Below are positions 7,170 to 16,020 of a stretch of DNA of 64,000 nucleotides, piece by piece (position 1 is the stretch's first letter; every line of letters starts with the position of its first letter). The DNA comes from Bacillota bacterium. Lineage in GTDB: Bacteria; Bacillota; DTU030; DUMP01. The DNA lies in the NCBI GenBank assembly GCA_030154105.1, contig JASKKP010000001.1:145967-209966 (forward strand). Direction: 5' to 3'. Below the pieces are notes generated by a model, which worked only from the letters and a program-made list of their open reading frames with translations, was not told the origin of the DNA and made no database searches. The position numbers were made by a program, and so were the translations under genes.

Positions 7170-9239
7170 TTGAGCCTGAACTGGAGACAACGAAGGCTGG
7201 CCCAAGTACTGTTGACATCCTGCAAACGTTGGACCATTGCTGAGTTGGCCGACCGGCTTCAGGTTAGCCCGCGAACGGTCCGCTACGACCTGGATGCTTT
7301 AACGACTTGGCTTAAAGCCCGAAGCGTCAACCTTTTGCGCAAGCCGAAACGGGGGGTATGGCTAGAAGGCGACCCTTGCGCGTTGTCTGCGCTGCAATAT
7401 GAATTAGGGCCGGCAGTTTCCTATGATTGCTCTTTGTCGCCCAAAGAAAGAGAACAACTACTCGTTGCCTGGCTTTTGCGGTCCGACCAGCCTCTGACGG
7501 CGGAGGACCTTGCAGAGAAGCTTATGGTCAGCCGGGCGACGGTTCTATCCGACCTTCGCCGCGCGGGGAGCTGGCTTGCCGGCCGAGGTATTGCCTTGCG
7601 AGGAAAACCCAACGTGGGTTACTGGTTGGCGTGCGCAGAAAAGGACTGGCGTCGTGCAGTTTGTGATCTTCTCGCCGAATCGGCAGGAGAAGAGCATCTG
7701 ATTCGTTACCTGGCAGATATCGGCGCCGGCGGCGGGCAATGGAGACGGCCAGGTCCGGACGGGGTTATTGCCCACGTTCTTGGCTTGTTTCGGGAAGTGG
7801 ATTTGGCCGGGCTTGAAGCAATTGTAACCGAAGTATGCCGGCGCCACGGGCTGGCCCTAAATGACAGCTCAACTGTTGGCCTGGTGGTTCATCTGGCCCT
7901 GGCCGTTACACGTTTGAAGCAAAACAAAGACATAGTTATGCCCCGGTCGGATTTGGAGGAAATAAAGAAGGCTCCTGAGTTTCGAGTGGCTGAAGAAGTG
8001 GCCCGAGCGGTATCCAAAGCCTACGGGTTGGAACTGCCGCCGGCCGAGATCGGCTACATCAGTTTGCACCTTGTGGGCGCGAAATTGCGGTCGCGCCGGA
8101 AAGAAACTTTATGGCAGGCAGATAAGATTAAGGCTCTGGCTACCGAGTTTATACGCCGGGCCGAGACTATGCTGGGAGTGGAACTTTCAAGCGATACCCA
8201 GCTCTTGGACGGGCTGACAATACATCTGGAACCTGTGCAAAGCCGGGTGAAATTTGGGCTGCCGTTTCGCAACCCGATCCTCGATGAAATCAAACAGAAG
8301 TTATCCTTCCTGTTTTTCGTGGCTAAGCAGGCGTCAAAGGTGTTTACGGAAGCCTGGGGCAATGAGCTCCCGGAAGAGGAGATCGGCTACCTCGCCCTGC
8401 ATTTAGGAGCGGCAATGGAACGCCTCAAGCTCAAGTATCGGTCGCAGCCAAGAGCGCTCGTGGTGTGCAGCAGTGGCGTGGGCACCTCGCAGCTTATAGC
8501 CAGTATTTTGGAAAGCGAAATACCAGAGATCCAGATCGTAGGTTTCAGCTCGGCGTTTTCTTTGGCCCAGCAGATAGCCGATCTCCATCCGGACTTAATT
8601 CTTTCAACTGTTCCTCTTAAGAATTGCGGAGTTCAAACCGTCATCCTATCCAGCATACCGACGGCTGAAGAGATCCAGGAACTCAGGACGGCCCTTGGTT
8701 TCGGTTTCAAGGAGAAGAAAGTGGGCGAGGGAAAAGCGGCAAAGAAAAAAAGCGGCTTGTTATCCAGAGGGGGAGAACCGGTGCTTTCAGATGTGTTGGT
8801 TGCAGAAACCGTACTCCTAGATGCAGAAGCCAAAGATTGGCGCGAGGCCGTTTTCCTGGCGGGAAGCCTGCTGGTCAAAAGCGGCGCCGTAGAAGAGCGT
8901 TTCGTAGACAGCATGATTCGGGCCGTCCAAGAATTGGGACCGTACATTGTGATAGCGCCCGGCATTGCGATGCCGCACGCCCGGCCGGAGGACGGAGCGC
9001 GCAAGGTCGGGCTTAGTCTGGTGCGGCTCAAGAGCCCGGTTAGCTTTGGTAACCCGGCCAACGATCCCGTCGATTTGATCATCGGCTTGAGCGCGGTCGA
9101 CAGCGACTCCCATCTCAAGCTTTTGGCACAGCTTTCCAAACTGCTCAATAACCAAGATTACCTTAGAATCATCCGCGAAACAGGCAGCAAAGAAGGTGTT
9201 CTGGCGCTGATTAACCGTGTTTGTGAGGACGAAGAATGA
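7170..9239 (+). CDS. PRD-containing BglG/LicR-type transcriptional regulator with EIIB and EIIA domains
   Basis: This is a regulator of about 689 residues for the adjacent PTS cluster. Two N-terminal HTH domains (WTIAELADRLQVSPRTVRYD and LTAEDLAEKLMVSRATVLSD) show it is a DNA-binding activator rather than an RNA antiterminator. Two PRD domains follow (EIGYISLHLVGAKL and EEIGYLALHLGAA). Next come a GatB-like EIIB domain (VVCSSGVGTSQLI) and a C-terminal EIIA of the fructose/mannitol type, with the phosphorylatable histidine in GIAMPHARPED. Start choice is uncertain: TTG 7170 lies about 8 bases after GGGGAG, while GTG 7161 and TTG 7146 are in frame upstream. It overlaps agaS by 23 bases. No separate EIIA gene exists in the cluster. 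Confidence 0.88.
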   Translation: MSLNWRQRRLAQVLLTSCKRWTIAELADRLQVSPRTVRYDLDALTTWLKARSVNLLRKPKRGVWLEGDPCALSALQYELGPAVSYDCSLSPKEREQLLVAWLLRSDQPLTAEDLAEKLMVSRATVLSDLRRAGSWLAGRGIALRGKPNVGYWLACAEKDWRRAVCDLLAESAGEEHLIRYLADIGAGGGQWRRPGPDGVIAHVLGLFREVDLAGLEAIVTEVCRRHGLALNDSSTVGLVVHLALAVTRLKQNKDIVMPRSDLEEIKKAPEFRVAEEVARAVSKAYGLELPPAEIGYISLHLVGAKLRSRRKETLWQADKIKALATEFIRRAETMLGVELSSDTQLLDGLTIHLEPVQSRVKFGLPFRNPILDEIKQKLSFLFFVAKQASKVFTEAWGNELPEEEIGYLALHLGAAMERLKLKYRSQPRALVVCSSGVGTSQLIASILESEIPEIQIVGFSSAFSLAQQIADLHPDLILSTVPLKNCGVQTVILSSIPTAEEIQELRTALGFGFKEKKVGEGKAAKKKSGLLSRGGEPVLSDVLVAETVLLDAEAKDWREAVFLAGSLLVKSGAVEERFVDSMIRAVQELGPYIVIAPGIAMPHARPEDGARKVGLSLVRLKSPVSFGNPANDPVDLIIGLSAVDSDSHLKLLAQLSKLLNNQDYLRIIRETGSKEGVLALINRVCEDEE

Positions 9240-10308
9240 ACTTCAGGAAAGGATGTTTGCTGTGGCGCAATTGGTTGGCGAGAAAACCCGCAAAGAAATC
9301 ATGGACCAGCCGGTAACTTGGAGGAGCATCATCGGGCGGCTGGAGGGGGATCTGGGTAGTGCTGCAGACTGGCTGCAGAAAAGGGCACCGGAAACCATCG
9401 TGCTCACCGGTTGCGGAAGCTCTTATTATCTCTCCCTGGCCGCCGCGGCAGCCCTGCGTGGCATGGCCGGGCAGCCGGCTCAAGGAGTTCCCGCCTCGGA
9501 GGTTTTCCTGCACCCGGAGACTACCCTGCCGGTGACCGGGCGACCGCTCGTCATCGGTGTTTCCCGGTCCGGGGAGAGCAGCGAGACGGTAATGGCGCTT
9601 TCGTATGTAAGGGGTAAGCGGCTTGGAACAACCGCCGCGCTCTCCTGCCATCCTGAAAGCAGCCTTACCCACGAGGCAGATACGGCTTGGTTGCTTCCCG
9701 AAGCTCAAGAAGAAAGCGTGGTGATGACCAAGTCGTTTTCCGGCATGCTGCTATTTTTCGACTTGCTGGCGGCCGCCCTTGGAAGACAAAAGGCCATTTT
9801 AGACGAACTGGCGTCCCTTCCTCTCCTCGCCGAGCAACTCATAGCTCGCTATGAGCAAATGGTCGTTGCTTTGGCTTCCGGCCGCACGATTAAGCGCTTT
9901 GTTTTTCTGGGGTCGGGCCCTTTCTACGGCTTAGCTTTGGAAGGAATGTTAAAGGTTAAAGAACAGGCCATTGCTTGGTCGGAGGCCTACCACTTCCTTG
10001 AGGTACGCCACGGCCCCAAATCGATTGTTGATGAAGAGACCTTGGTAGTGGCCTTTGTTTCACCGCATGCTTGGCGTTTTGAGGCTGGCGTCTTGGAAGA
10101 ACTGCAGGGCTATGGGGCGAAAGTGCTGACCCTTGGAGCGGACGATGAGGGCGGCGAATGGAATGTTGCTCTACCGAGAGGTCTGAGTCCCTTTAGCCGC
10201 GGTTTGGCGGTGATGCCGCTTGTGCAGTTGCTCGGCTACCACCACTCTATGGCGAAGGGGCTTAACCCCGATATGCCGCAGCATTTAACCCAAGTTGTCA
10301 AGCTATAA
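9217..10308 (+). CDS. agaS: AgaS-type SIS-domain sugar-phosphate isomerase/deaminase
   Basis: This protein of about 363 residues has two SIS domains. The first holds LTGCGSSYYLSLAAAAALRG and GVSRSGESSETV; the second holds FLGSGPFYGLALEGMLKVKE and EVRHGPKS. AgaS enzymes convert galactosamine-6-phosphate to tagatose-6-phosphate with release of ammonia. That fits its place with NagA, a PfkB kinase and an aldolase. No NagB-type deaminase is present, so AgaS probably does the deamination. Start is uncertain: GTG 9217 overlaps the regulator, and ATG 9253 would shorten the protein by 12 residues. A glucosamine-type substrate cannot be excluded. Confidence 0.85.
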   Translation: MFVRTKNELQERMFAVAQLVGEKTRKEIMDQPVTWRSIIGRLEGDLGSAADWLQKRAPETIVLTGCGSSYYLSLAAAAALRGMAGQPAQGVPASEVFLHPETTLPVTGRPLVIGVSRSGESSETVMALSYVRGKRLGTTAALSCHPESSLTHEADTAWLLPEAQEESVVMTKSFSGMLLFFDLLAAALGRQKAILDELASLPLLAEQLIARYEQMVVALASGRTIKRFVFLGSGPFYGLALEGMLKVKEQAIAWSEAYHFLEVRHGPKSIVDEETLVVAFVSPHAWRFEAGVLEELQGYGAKVLTLGADDEGGEWNVALPRGLSPFSRGLAVMPLVQLLGYHHSMAKGLNPDMPQHLTQVVKL

Positions 10309-10329
10309 CAGGGGGAAAGGGGGTGGAGC

Positions 10330-10599
10330 ATGAGAATAGTCACAGTGTGCGGTATGGGCTTTGGTACGAGCTTGATGCTGAAGATGACCATCGACGACAT
10401 TCTGAAGGAAGAGGGGATAAAGGCCAGCACGGAAGCCTGTGATGTTGGTTCGGCAAAAAGTAGGCAGGCAGACCTTGTCGTGGCTTCGACGGACATCGGC
10501 AAACACCTGCTGACCAGTTTCCGCAAAGTGGTGCTTATCAATAATTTAACTGATAAAAACGAGATTCGCGCAAAGCTCTTGGCCGAATTGCCCAAATAG
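10330..10599 (+). CDS. PTS EIIB component, ascorbate/galactitol (SgaB/GatB) type
   Basis: This 89-residue cytoplasmic phosphocarrier has the EIIB signature VCGMGFGTSLMLKM, with phosphorylatable Cys7. It is of the lactose/galactitol/ascorbate fold and is paired with the UlaA-type EIIC encoded 18 bases downstream. It should take phosphate from an EIIA and pass it to the incoming sugar. The only EIIA seen nearby is fused to the PRD regulator. ATG follows AAAGGGGGTGGAGC. Confidence 0.92.
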   Translation: MRIVTVCGMGFGTSLMLKMTIDDILKEEGIKASTEACDVGSAKSRQADLVVASTDIGKHLLTSFRKVVLINNLTDKNEIRAKLLAELPK

Positions 10600-10617
10600 C
10601 AAGAAGGGGGGATTTGG

Positions 10618-11886
10618 GTGGTTAAAGCGCTGGTGGAAATATTTACGACCCCGGCCATAATGCTCGGCATTGTGGCCCTGATTGGCCTCCTCCTCCAAGG
10701 GAAGTCTACTTCCGAATGCATAAGTGGAACGTTCAAGACGATACTGGGGGTGCTCATCCTAAGCAGCGGGGCGGGTGTTATCGTACAATCCCTTGGGCCT
10801 TTTAGCGACCTTTTCACCAAGGCCTTCAATCTTACCGGGGTCGTGCCGTTCGATGAAGCGGTAACGGGGGCCGTCATTCAAAAGATTGCCGTGGTGGCCA
10901 AGACGTCTTCGCTAATCATTGCCTTCGGGTTCGTTGTTAACCTTGTCCTGGCCCGGCTGACCCCTTTCAAGTATATCTTCCTTACCGGTCATATGATCTG
11001 GATTCTGGCCGGGTTCCTGGCCTTTGCCCTCTACGACCTTGGCCTTTCGGAAACTAACATTGTGGTGGTCGGCTCCTTGGTACAGGGCGCAGTCTTAACG
11101 CTGCTACCGGCCATTGCCCAACCGATCATGCGGCAGGTCACCGGGTCGAACGAGTTCGGCTACGGGCACCTTACTACGCTGGGCGTAGTGGCCGGGGCGT
11201 TGGTAGGCAAAATGGTGGGCAACCCCAGCGAGAGCAGTGAAGATTTGAAAGTGCCGCAAAGCCTTGAGTTTTTTAGAGACACCGCGATCTCCATTTCCGT
11301 CGTCATGCTCGTCATATACCTGGTGACCGTTCTCGTCGCCGGTCCGGCAGCCGTGGCCAAGGTATCCCAAGGGCAGTCGCCGGTCACTTACGCCGTCGTT
11401 CAAGCGCTGACCTTCACGGCGGGAGTGCTTATCCTCCTCCAGGGCGTAAGAATGTTCTTGGGCGAGATCATCCCTTCATTCCGGGGTATTGCGCTCAAAG
11501 TTGTCCCTGGGGCAATTCCTGCTCTAGACTGCCCGGTGGTTTTTCCCTATGCTCCTACGGCATTGATGCTCGGGTTTGTCAGTTCAGTAATCGGTATGAT
11601 CGTCGGCATGTTGGTATCTCGGCTATTTGGGACCGTAATACCGCTTCCTTCAATCATCGGTGGTTTTTTTACCGGCGGAACCTCAGGCATTTTTGGCAAT
11701 GCGGTGGGAGGAAGGCGAGGGGCGATAGTCGCCGGCTTCGTTTACGGCTTAATTCTCACCATCCCGGTAGCGCTCTTTTATCCCCTCTATGATCTTCCCA
11801 AGTACGGGATTACCGGCGTGGCCATGCTCGTGCCCGATGGATTGGCGGTTTTAGCAATTATTAAAGCCGTCGCCAGTATCTTCTAG
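10618..11886 (+). CDS. PTS EIIC permease, UlaA/SgaT (ascorbate) family
   Basis: This 422-residue, very hydrophobic protein has about ten predicted membrane segments. It matches the UlaA family, with an N-terminal IFTTPAIMLGIVALIGLLLQ, an internal TSECISGTFKTILGVLILSSGAG and a C-terminal region rich in GGFFTGGTSGIFGNAVGG. The best-known member transports L-ascorbate. Here the enzymes around it point to an amino sugar, so the substrate is more likely an N-acetylhexosamine; this is inference. The GTG start follows AAGGGGGG. No ascorbate-degradation genes (UlaD/E/F/G) are present. Confidence 0.9.
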   Translation: MVKALVEIFTTPAIMLGIVALIGLLLQGKSTSECISGTFKTILGVLILSSGAGVIVQSLGPFSDLFTKAFNLTGVVPFDEAVTGAVIQKIAVVAKTSSLIIAFGFVVNLVLARLTPFKYIFLTGHMIWILAGFLAFALYDLGLSETNIVVVGSLVQGAVLTLLPAIAQPIMRQVTGSNEFGYGHLTTLGVVAGALVGKMVGNPSESSEDLKVPQSLEFFRDTAISISVVMLVIYLVTVLVAGPAAVAKVSQGQSPVTYAVVQALTFTAGVLILLQGVRMFLGEIIPSFRGIALKVVPGAIPALDCPVVFPYAPTALMLGFVSSVIGMIVGMLVSRLFGTVIPLPSIIGGFFTGGTSGIFGNAVGGRRGAIVAGFVYGLILTIPVALFYPLYDLPKYGITGVAMLVPDGLAVLAIIKAVASIF

Positions 11887-11901
11887 CTCAGCTGAAGAAA
11901 G

Positions 11902-11927
11902 GGGGAAACTGGCTTACCAGTTTCCCC
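11902..11927 (+). other. Perfect 11-bp hairpin in the PTS operon
   Basis: GGGGAAACTGG pairs with CCAGTTTCCCC around a CTTA loop, 15 bases after the EIIC stop. No T-run follows, so it is more likely an mRNA stability or processing element, or a weak attenuator, than a full terminator. Confidence 0.6.
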
Positions 11928-11958
11928 TGCAACATCTATGAGGGGGCGATGTAAACCC

Positions 11959-12693
11959 ATGAAGGGCAAAGAGTATCTAGAGAAGGTCGAAGAGATACTG
12001 AAGAAGGTCAAGGAAACCCAGCTTAAAGCCATCGGGCAGGCGGCCGAGCTTGTAGCCGATACCATCGCCGGCGGGGGACTACTTCATGTTTTCGGCTGTG
12101 GCCATTCGCAAATGTATGCCGAAGAACTCTTTTACCGCGCCGGCGGTCTGGTACCGGTGAACGCCATCTTAGAACCGGCCCTTTCCCTTCGGCCGGAGGC
12201 GCCCAAAAGCACTTGGTTTGAGCGCTGTCCAGAATACGGGAAAGAAATCATGAGGAATGAACCCGTCCGGCCCGGCGATACGCTCATCATAGCTTCCACT
12301 TCGGGGAGAAACGCCGTACCCATCGATGCCGCCCTGCAGGCCAAAGAAATGGGCTTAAAAGTGATTGCGCTGACTTCCATGGCCTTTACGCGAAGCGTAA
12401 AGTCCCGCCACGCAAGCGGCAAATTACTGTACGAACTCGCGGACGTTGTGCTGGATAACTGCGGTATTGAGGGTGATGCCGTAGTGGAGTTTGATGGCCT
12501 GCCGTTTAAGGCCGGGCCGACCTCAACGGTAAGCGGCTGCGCGATCCTTCAGGCGGTGGTCGTCGAAGCCATAGAAAAACTATTGGCCAGAGGAATAACG
12601 CCGCCGGTGTGGGTCAGCTCCAATCTTGACCAGGGCGATCAAATCAATGCTCGCTATATTAAGGAGTACAGAGGAAGGGTGAAGTGCCTGTAG
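11959..12693 (+). CDS. SIS-domain protein, UPF0309 family
   Basis: This 244-residue cytoplasmic protein has one SIS domain of the UPF0309 type: FGCGHSQMYAEELFYRAGGL, IIASTSGRNAVPIDAAL and GPTSTVSGCAILQAVVVEA. The family is commonly encoded in PTS and amino-sugar clusters but has no firm activity. A sugar-phosphate isomerase or binding role is likely. ATG 11959 lies about 10 bases after AGGGGGCG; ATG 11938 would add seven residues with no better site. It follows the EIIC gene and abuts nagA with one base between stop and start, so it is part of the operon. Confidence 0.82.
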   Translation: MKGKEYLEKVEEILKKVKETQLKAIGQAAELVADTIAGGGLLHVFGCGHSQMYAEELFYRAGGLVPVNAILEPALSLRPEAPKSTWFERCPEYGKEIMRNEPVRPGDTLIIASTSGRNAVPIDAALQAKEMGLKVIALTSMAFTRSVKSRHASGKLLYELADVVLDNCGIEGDAVVEFDGLPFKAGPTSTVSGCAILQAVVVEAIEKLLARGITPPVWVSSNLDQGDQINARYIKEYRGRVKCL

Positions 12694-12694
12694 A

Positions 12695-13891
12695 ATGCGC
12701 CAAACTGAAAGCGGGGCCGTAGTTGTTCTAACCAACGGACGTGTGGTTACACCTTTTGTGGAAATAGAATCCGGGACCGTGGTCATCAGCGGAGAAAAGA
12801 TCGTTGAGGTAAAACCTTCTCGCCCTGGCAGCCTCCCGCCCAATGCCCGCGTCATTGACCTCGGTGGGCTGACAGTGGTTCCTGGTTTTATCGACGTGCA
12901 CATCCATGGCGCCCATGGGGCGGACGCGCTGGACGCCACGGCCGAGGCTATTCTAACCATGGCGCGCTTTTTGGCCCAAAATGGGACCACGGCGTTTGTG
13001 CCGACCACGGCCAGCGCCGGCTGGGAGCAGCTGGCAAACGTTGCGGCTGCAGCGGCGGAGGTTAAGAAGCTCGGAGCTAGGGGGGCGGAGGTTTTAGGGT
13101 TACACCTCGAAGGCCCCTTTTTAAACCCTGAGCGTTTGGGCGCGCAAAACCCGGCGGCCGTCCAGGATGTGGACTTGGGACGGGTGGCGACGTTCTTGGA
13201 GCATTTTCCCGGTCTGGTGCGGATTATCACCCTCGCTCCTGAACTTCCAGGGGCGCTGGGCCTCATAAGGTACCTGCGGCAACAAGGGGTCGTTGCCGCG
13301 GCGGGACACACCAATGCAGATTTCGACACCATGAACGCGGCGTTCCAGGCCGGGCTCACCCATGCAGTTCATCTTTTTAACGGCATGGCCCAGCTGCACC
13401 ACCGTGAGCCCGGGCCGGTGGGAGCGATTCTTACTACGCCGGGGGTCAGCTGTGAAGTGATCTGTGACGGACATCATCTTCACCCGGCAGCGGTAAGGCT
13501 GGCGGCGTTTCTCAAAGCTCCTTCCGATCTCATCCTTGCCACAGATGCCATGCGGGCAACTGGCCTGCCTGACGGGGAGTACGACCTGGGCGGGCTAAGC
13601 GTCCGCGTTGCGGGGGGCGTGGCAAGATTGCCGGCGGGCTCCCTGGCCGGGAGCACGCTTACCCTGGCGGAGGCGGTAAGGAACGCTGCCGCATTTACCG
13701 GTTTTCCGCTGGCCGAGGTCGTCCGGTGGGCGACGGCCAACCCTGCTCGGCTGCTAAAAATAAGCGACCGCAAAGGGCATATCGCCCCGGGAAAAGATGC
13801 GGACATTGTGGCGCTGGATTCCGACTTCAATGTGGTGCTCACGCTGGTTAGAGGAAAAGTGGTTTGGGATGCGCGGGGGAGACACCAGTAG
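12695..13891 (+). CDS. nagA: N-acetylhexosamine-6-phosphate deacetylase
   Basis: NagA removes acetate from GlcNAc-6-phosphate or GalNAc-6-phosphate. The 398-residue amidohydrolase-fold protein shows PGFIDVHIHGAHGAD (metal-binding HxH), HLEGPFLNP (catalytic-site Glu), AAGHTNADF, HLFNGMAQLHHREPG and LATDAMRATG (catalytic Asp). All key residues appear present. Given AgaS downstream in the route, the GalNAc variant (AgaA) is possible; sequence alone does not separate them. Start ATG 12695 is one base after the preceding stop. Confidence 0.93.
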   Translation: MRQTESGAVVVLTNGRVVTPFVEIESGTVVISGEKIVEVKPSRPGSLPPNARVIDLGGLTVVPGFIDVHIHGAHGADALDATAEAILTMARFLAQNGTTAFVPTTASAGWEQLANVAAAAAEVKKLGARGAEVLGLHLEGPFLNPERLGAQNPAAVQDVDLGRVATFLEHFPGLVRIITLAPELPGALGLIRYLRQQGVVAAAGHTNADFDTMNAAFQAGLTHAVHLFNGMAQLHHREPGPVGAILTTPGVSCEVICDGHHLHPAAVRLAAFLKAPSDLILATDAMRATGLPDGEYDLGGLSVRVAGGVARLPAGSLAGSTLTLAEAVRNAAAFTGFPLAEVVRWATANPARLLKISDRKGHIAPGKDADIVALDSDFNVVLTLVRGKVVWDARGRHQ

Positions 13892-13910
13892 GGCAGAGGA
13901 GGCTTATTCT

Positions 13911-14183
13911 TTGGTACAAATTGTGGTCACGATAAAAAACCCCACGGGTTTACATGCACGACCGGCGGCAGCCTTCGTCCAAGCCGCGGAGCGTTTCAAA
14001 GCCGATATTTGGATAGAGAAAGAAGGGCGTAGGGTCAACGCCAAGAGCATTTTGTCGGTGATGTCGCTCGGTGCAAAACAGGGAACCACTTTAGAGATAG
14101 TGGCGGACGGCGAAGACGAGGATATGGCCGTAGCTACCTTAAGAGACCTTATCGATGGCGGGTTGGGGGAAATTGCCGGATGA
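13911..14183 (+). CDS. ptsH: Phosphocarrier protein HPr
   Basis: HPr relays phosphate from Enzyme I to EIIA proteins. With TTG 13911 as start, which has AGAGGAGG 8 bases upstream, the protein is 90 residues. The active histidine is then exactly His15 (GLHARPA) and the HPr-kinase site is Ser46 (NAKSILSVMSLGA), the canonical numbering. His15 excludes Crh, and Ser46 implies carbon-catabolite control through HPr kinase. No Enzyme I gene is in this window. The stop overlaps the kinase start by four bases (ATGA). Confidence 0.95.
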   Translation: MVQIVVTIKNPTGLHARPAAAFVQAAERFKADIWIEKEGRRVNAKSILSVMSLGAKQGTTLEIVADGEDEDMAVATLRDLIDGGLGEIAG

Positions 14184-15112
14184 TCCTGTGCGTCACTTTG
14201 AACGCGGCCGTCGATAAGACCTACATTGTAGAAGGGTTCAGAGCGGGGGAAATTTTTCGGGTCAAGGAAGTGCAGGTTCTGCCTGGGGGCAAAGGGATCA
14301 ACGTAGCCCGGGCCATCCGGGTACTGGGCGGTGACGTGCTTGCTACCGGTTTCATCGGCGGCCATAACGGTGCCTTTATCGAAGAAAGACTGGCCGCGGA
14401 GGGTATCCCTTCAGACTTTGTGCAGATACCTGCCGAATCCCGGCTTACGGTCAGTATAATTGACCCGATCAATTCTTCTGAGACGGGGCTGTACGAGCAG
14501 GGTCCTGCCGTTTGTGCAGAAGATTGGGAAAGATTCAAGGAGCATTTTGCCGTTCTCCTGGAAAAGGCAGAAATAGCGATATTATCCGGAAGCCTTCCCC
14601 GCGGCTTGGCGGCGGACGCTTATGCAGAACTCATCGAAATGGCCAGAGGCACGGGGTGTTCCGTAATCCTGGATACGAGCGGGGAAGCACTAAAAACTGG
14701 TTTGGCGGCGCATCCGTGGCTGATAAAGCCGAACCGTTCCGAAGCAGAAGGGCTCCTTGAACGTCCGCTTGAAGGGGTATCGGCAGTGGTGGAGGGCATA
14801 AAGAAGCTTCTGGCCGACGGCCAAGAGGCCGTGGCGATATCGCTTGGTAAAGATGGGGTCATCGGTGGGTGTGGGTACGGCATTTGGCGTGTCCGGGCAC
14901 CGCAGGTGCATGCTGCCAGCAGTGTGGGCGCAGGTGACGCGTTCGTGGCCGGGTTTACCTTAGCGTGGTTAAGGAAGGGCGACTTTGCCGAAGCTCTCCG
15001 CTACGGGACGGCCTGCGCTGCTGCCAGCGTTACTAGAGTGGGGGCGGGCATGTTGTCGCCCTCGGATGTGGAGTATTTGAGCAGGACGATAAAGGCTGAA
15101 AAAATTACTTAA
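14180..15112 (+). CDS. PfkB-family sugar-phosphate kinase (tagatose-6-phosphate / fructose-1-phosphate kinase type)
   Basis: This 310-residue ribokinase-fold enzyme shows TLNAAVDKTY at the start, the PGGKGINVARAIRVLGG signature, and the catalytic SSVGAGDAFVAGF anion-hole motif near residue 250. LacC (tagatose-6-P kinase) and FruK (fructose-1-P kinase) share this sequence type. The gene order AgaS, kinase, aldolase supports tagatose-6-phosphate as substrate. No fructose EII gene lies alongside, which argues against FruK. It is translationally coupled to HPr. Confidence 0.85.
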   Translation: MILCVTLNAAVDKTYIVEGFRAGEIFRVKEVQVLPGGKGINVARAIRVLGGDVLATGFIGGHNGAFIEERLAAEGIPSDFVQIPAESRLTVSIIDPINSSETGLYEQGPAVCAEDWERFKEHFAVLLEKAEIAILSGSLPRGLAADAYAELIEMARGTGCSVILDTSGEALKTGLAAHPWLIKPNRSEAEGLLERPLEGVSAVVEGIKKLLADGQEAVAISLGKDGVIGGCGYGIWRVRAPQVHAASSVGAGDAFVAGFTLAWLRKGDFAEALRYGTACAAASVTRVGAGMLSPSDVEYLSRTIKAEKIT

Positions 15113-15140
15113 TTCTCTTTTGCTGAGAGGAGTATCCGGC

Positions 15141-15989
15141 ATGAGGGAGAACGCGAGCTCTATCCTGCAAGATGCCCGGCAGGGCGGATACGCGGTTGGG
15201 GCGTTCAATATACACAATCTGGAAACGTTTCGGGCGGTGGTCGACGCCTCAGCGGAAATGGGCAGGCCGGTTTACGTCCAAACGACGCCGGGCACGGTAC
15301 GCTTCATCGGCGCGGGGTACCTAGTTGCCCTGGCCAGGGAGGCGGCGAAGCAGGTGCCGGTTCCCGTCATATTACACCTGGACCACGGGAACAGCCTCGA
15401 AATAGTGCAAGAGTGCTTGGAGGCAGGCTACCCTTCGGTGATGATCGATGGCTCCAGGCTGCCTTACGACGAAAACGTGGCTTTGGTGCGTCAGGTTGTC
15501 GCCCTGGCCCGGAAATACGGGGCTGCGGTGGAGGCGGAACTAGGGGAGGTGGGCGGCGCGGAAGAACAAGAGATGGCCAAAAGCGGAACCGGCCGCCTCA
15601 CCGATCCTTTACAGGCGCAGAGATTTGTGGCCGAAACGGGAGTGGACAGCCTGGCCGTAGCGATCGGCACGGCACACGGGGTTTACACGGCTGAACCGGA
15701 GCTGGATCTGGAACGCCTTTCTTTAATCAGGTCTTTGGTTGGCGTTCCTTTGGTCCTCCACGGCGCCTCTGGGGTACCCGATACTAAGCTGCGGGAGGCC
15801 ATTCGCCGGGGCATTTCAAAGGTGAACATTGCCACGGACCTGAAACTTACCTGGGCCCGAGAGCTCAGGCGGTCTTTGACCGTCCAACCGGGCGAAACCG
15901 ACCCGCGAAACGTGCTAAGGCCGGTAATAGACGCTTTGAAGCGAGCGGTGCGGGAAAAGATTGCCTTATTCAGCGGCGAGCCCAACTGA
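15141..15989 (+). CDS. Class II fructose/tagatose-bisphosphate aldolase
   Basis: This 282-residue zinc aldolase cleaves a ketohexose 1,6-bisphosphate to DHAP and glyceraldehyde-3-phosphate. Visible residues are the catalytic Asp and zinc His in ILHLDHGNSLE, the zinc ligands in AIGTAHGVY and LVLHGASGVPD, and the phosphate-binding NIATDLK. Length and motifs suit GatY/KbaY-type tagatose-bisphosphate aldolase as well as short FbaA; context favours tagatose. ATG 15141 follows GAGAGGAG by about 9 bases. It is the last gene of the PTS operon. I saw no convincing terminator after it. Confidence 0.88.
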   Translation: MRENASSILQDARQGGYAVGAFNIHNLETFRAVVDASAEMGRPVYVQTTPGTVRFIGAGYLVALAREAAKQVPVPVILHLDHGNSLEIVQECLEAGYPSVMIDGSRLPYDENVALVRQVVALARKYGAAVEAELGEVGGAEEQEMAKSGTGRLTDPLQAQRFVAETGVDSLAVAIGTAHGVYTAEPELDLERLSLIRSLVGVPLVLHGASGVPDTKLREAIRRGISKVNIATDLKLTWARELRRSLTVQPGETDPRNVLRPVIDALKRAVREKIALFSGEPN

Positions 15990-16020
15990 AATTCAGAGGC
16001 CGGACACCAGGACGGGCCGT

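Noticed and set aside
6926-7243. Open frame between guaA and the PRD regulator
   Set aside because: It spans the guaA terminator, lacks a ribosome-binding site and has no recognisable motif.
10618-11886. A true ascorbate (ula) operon
   Set aside because: The permease is of the UlaA family, but no UlaD, UlaE, UlaF or UlaG enzyme is present and all enzymes fit amino-sugar breakdown.
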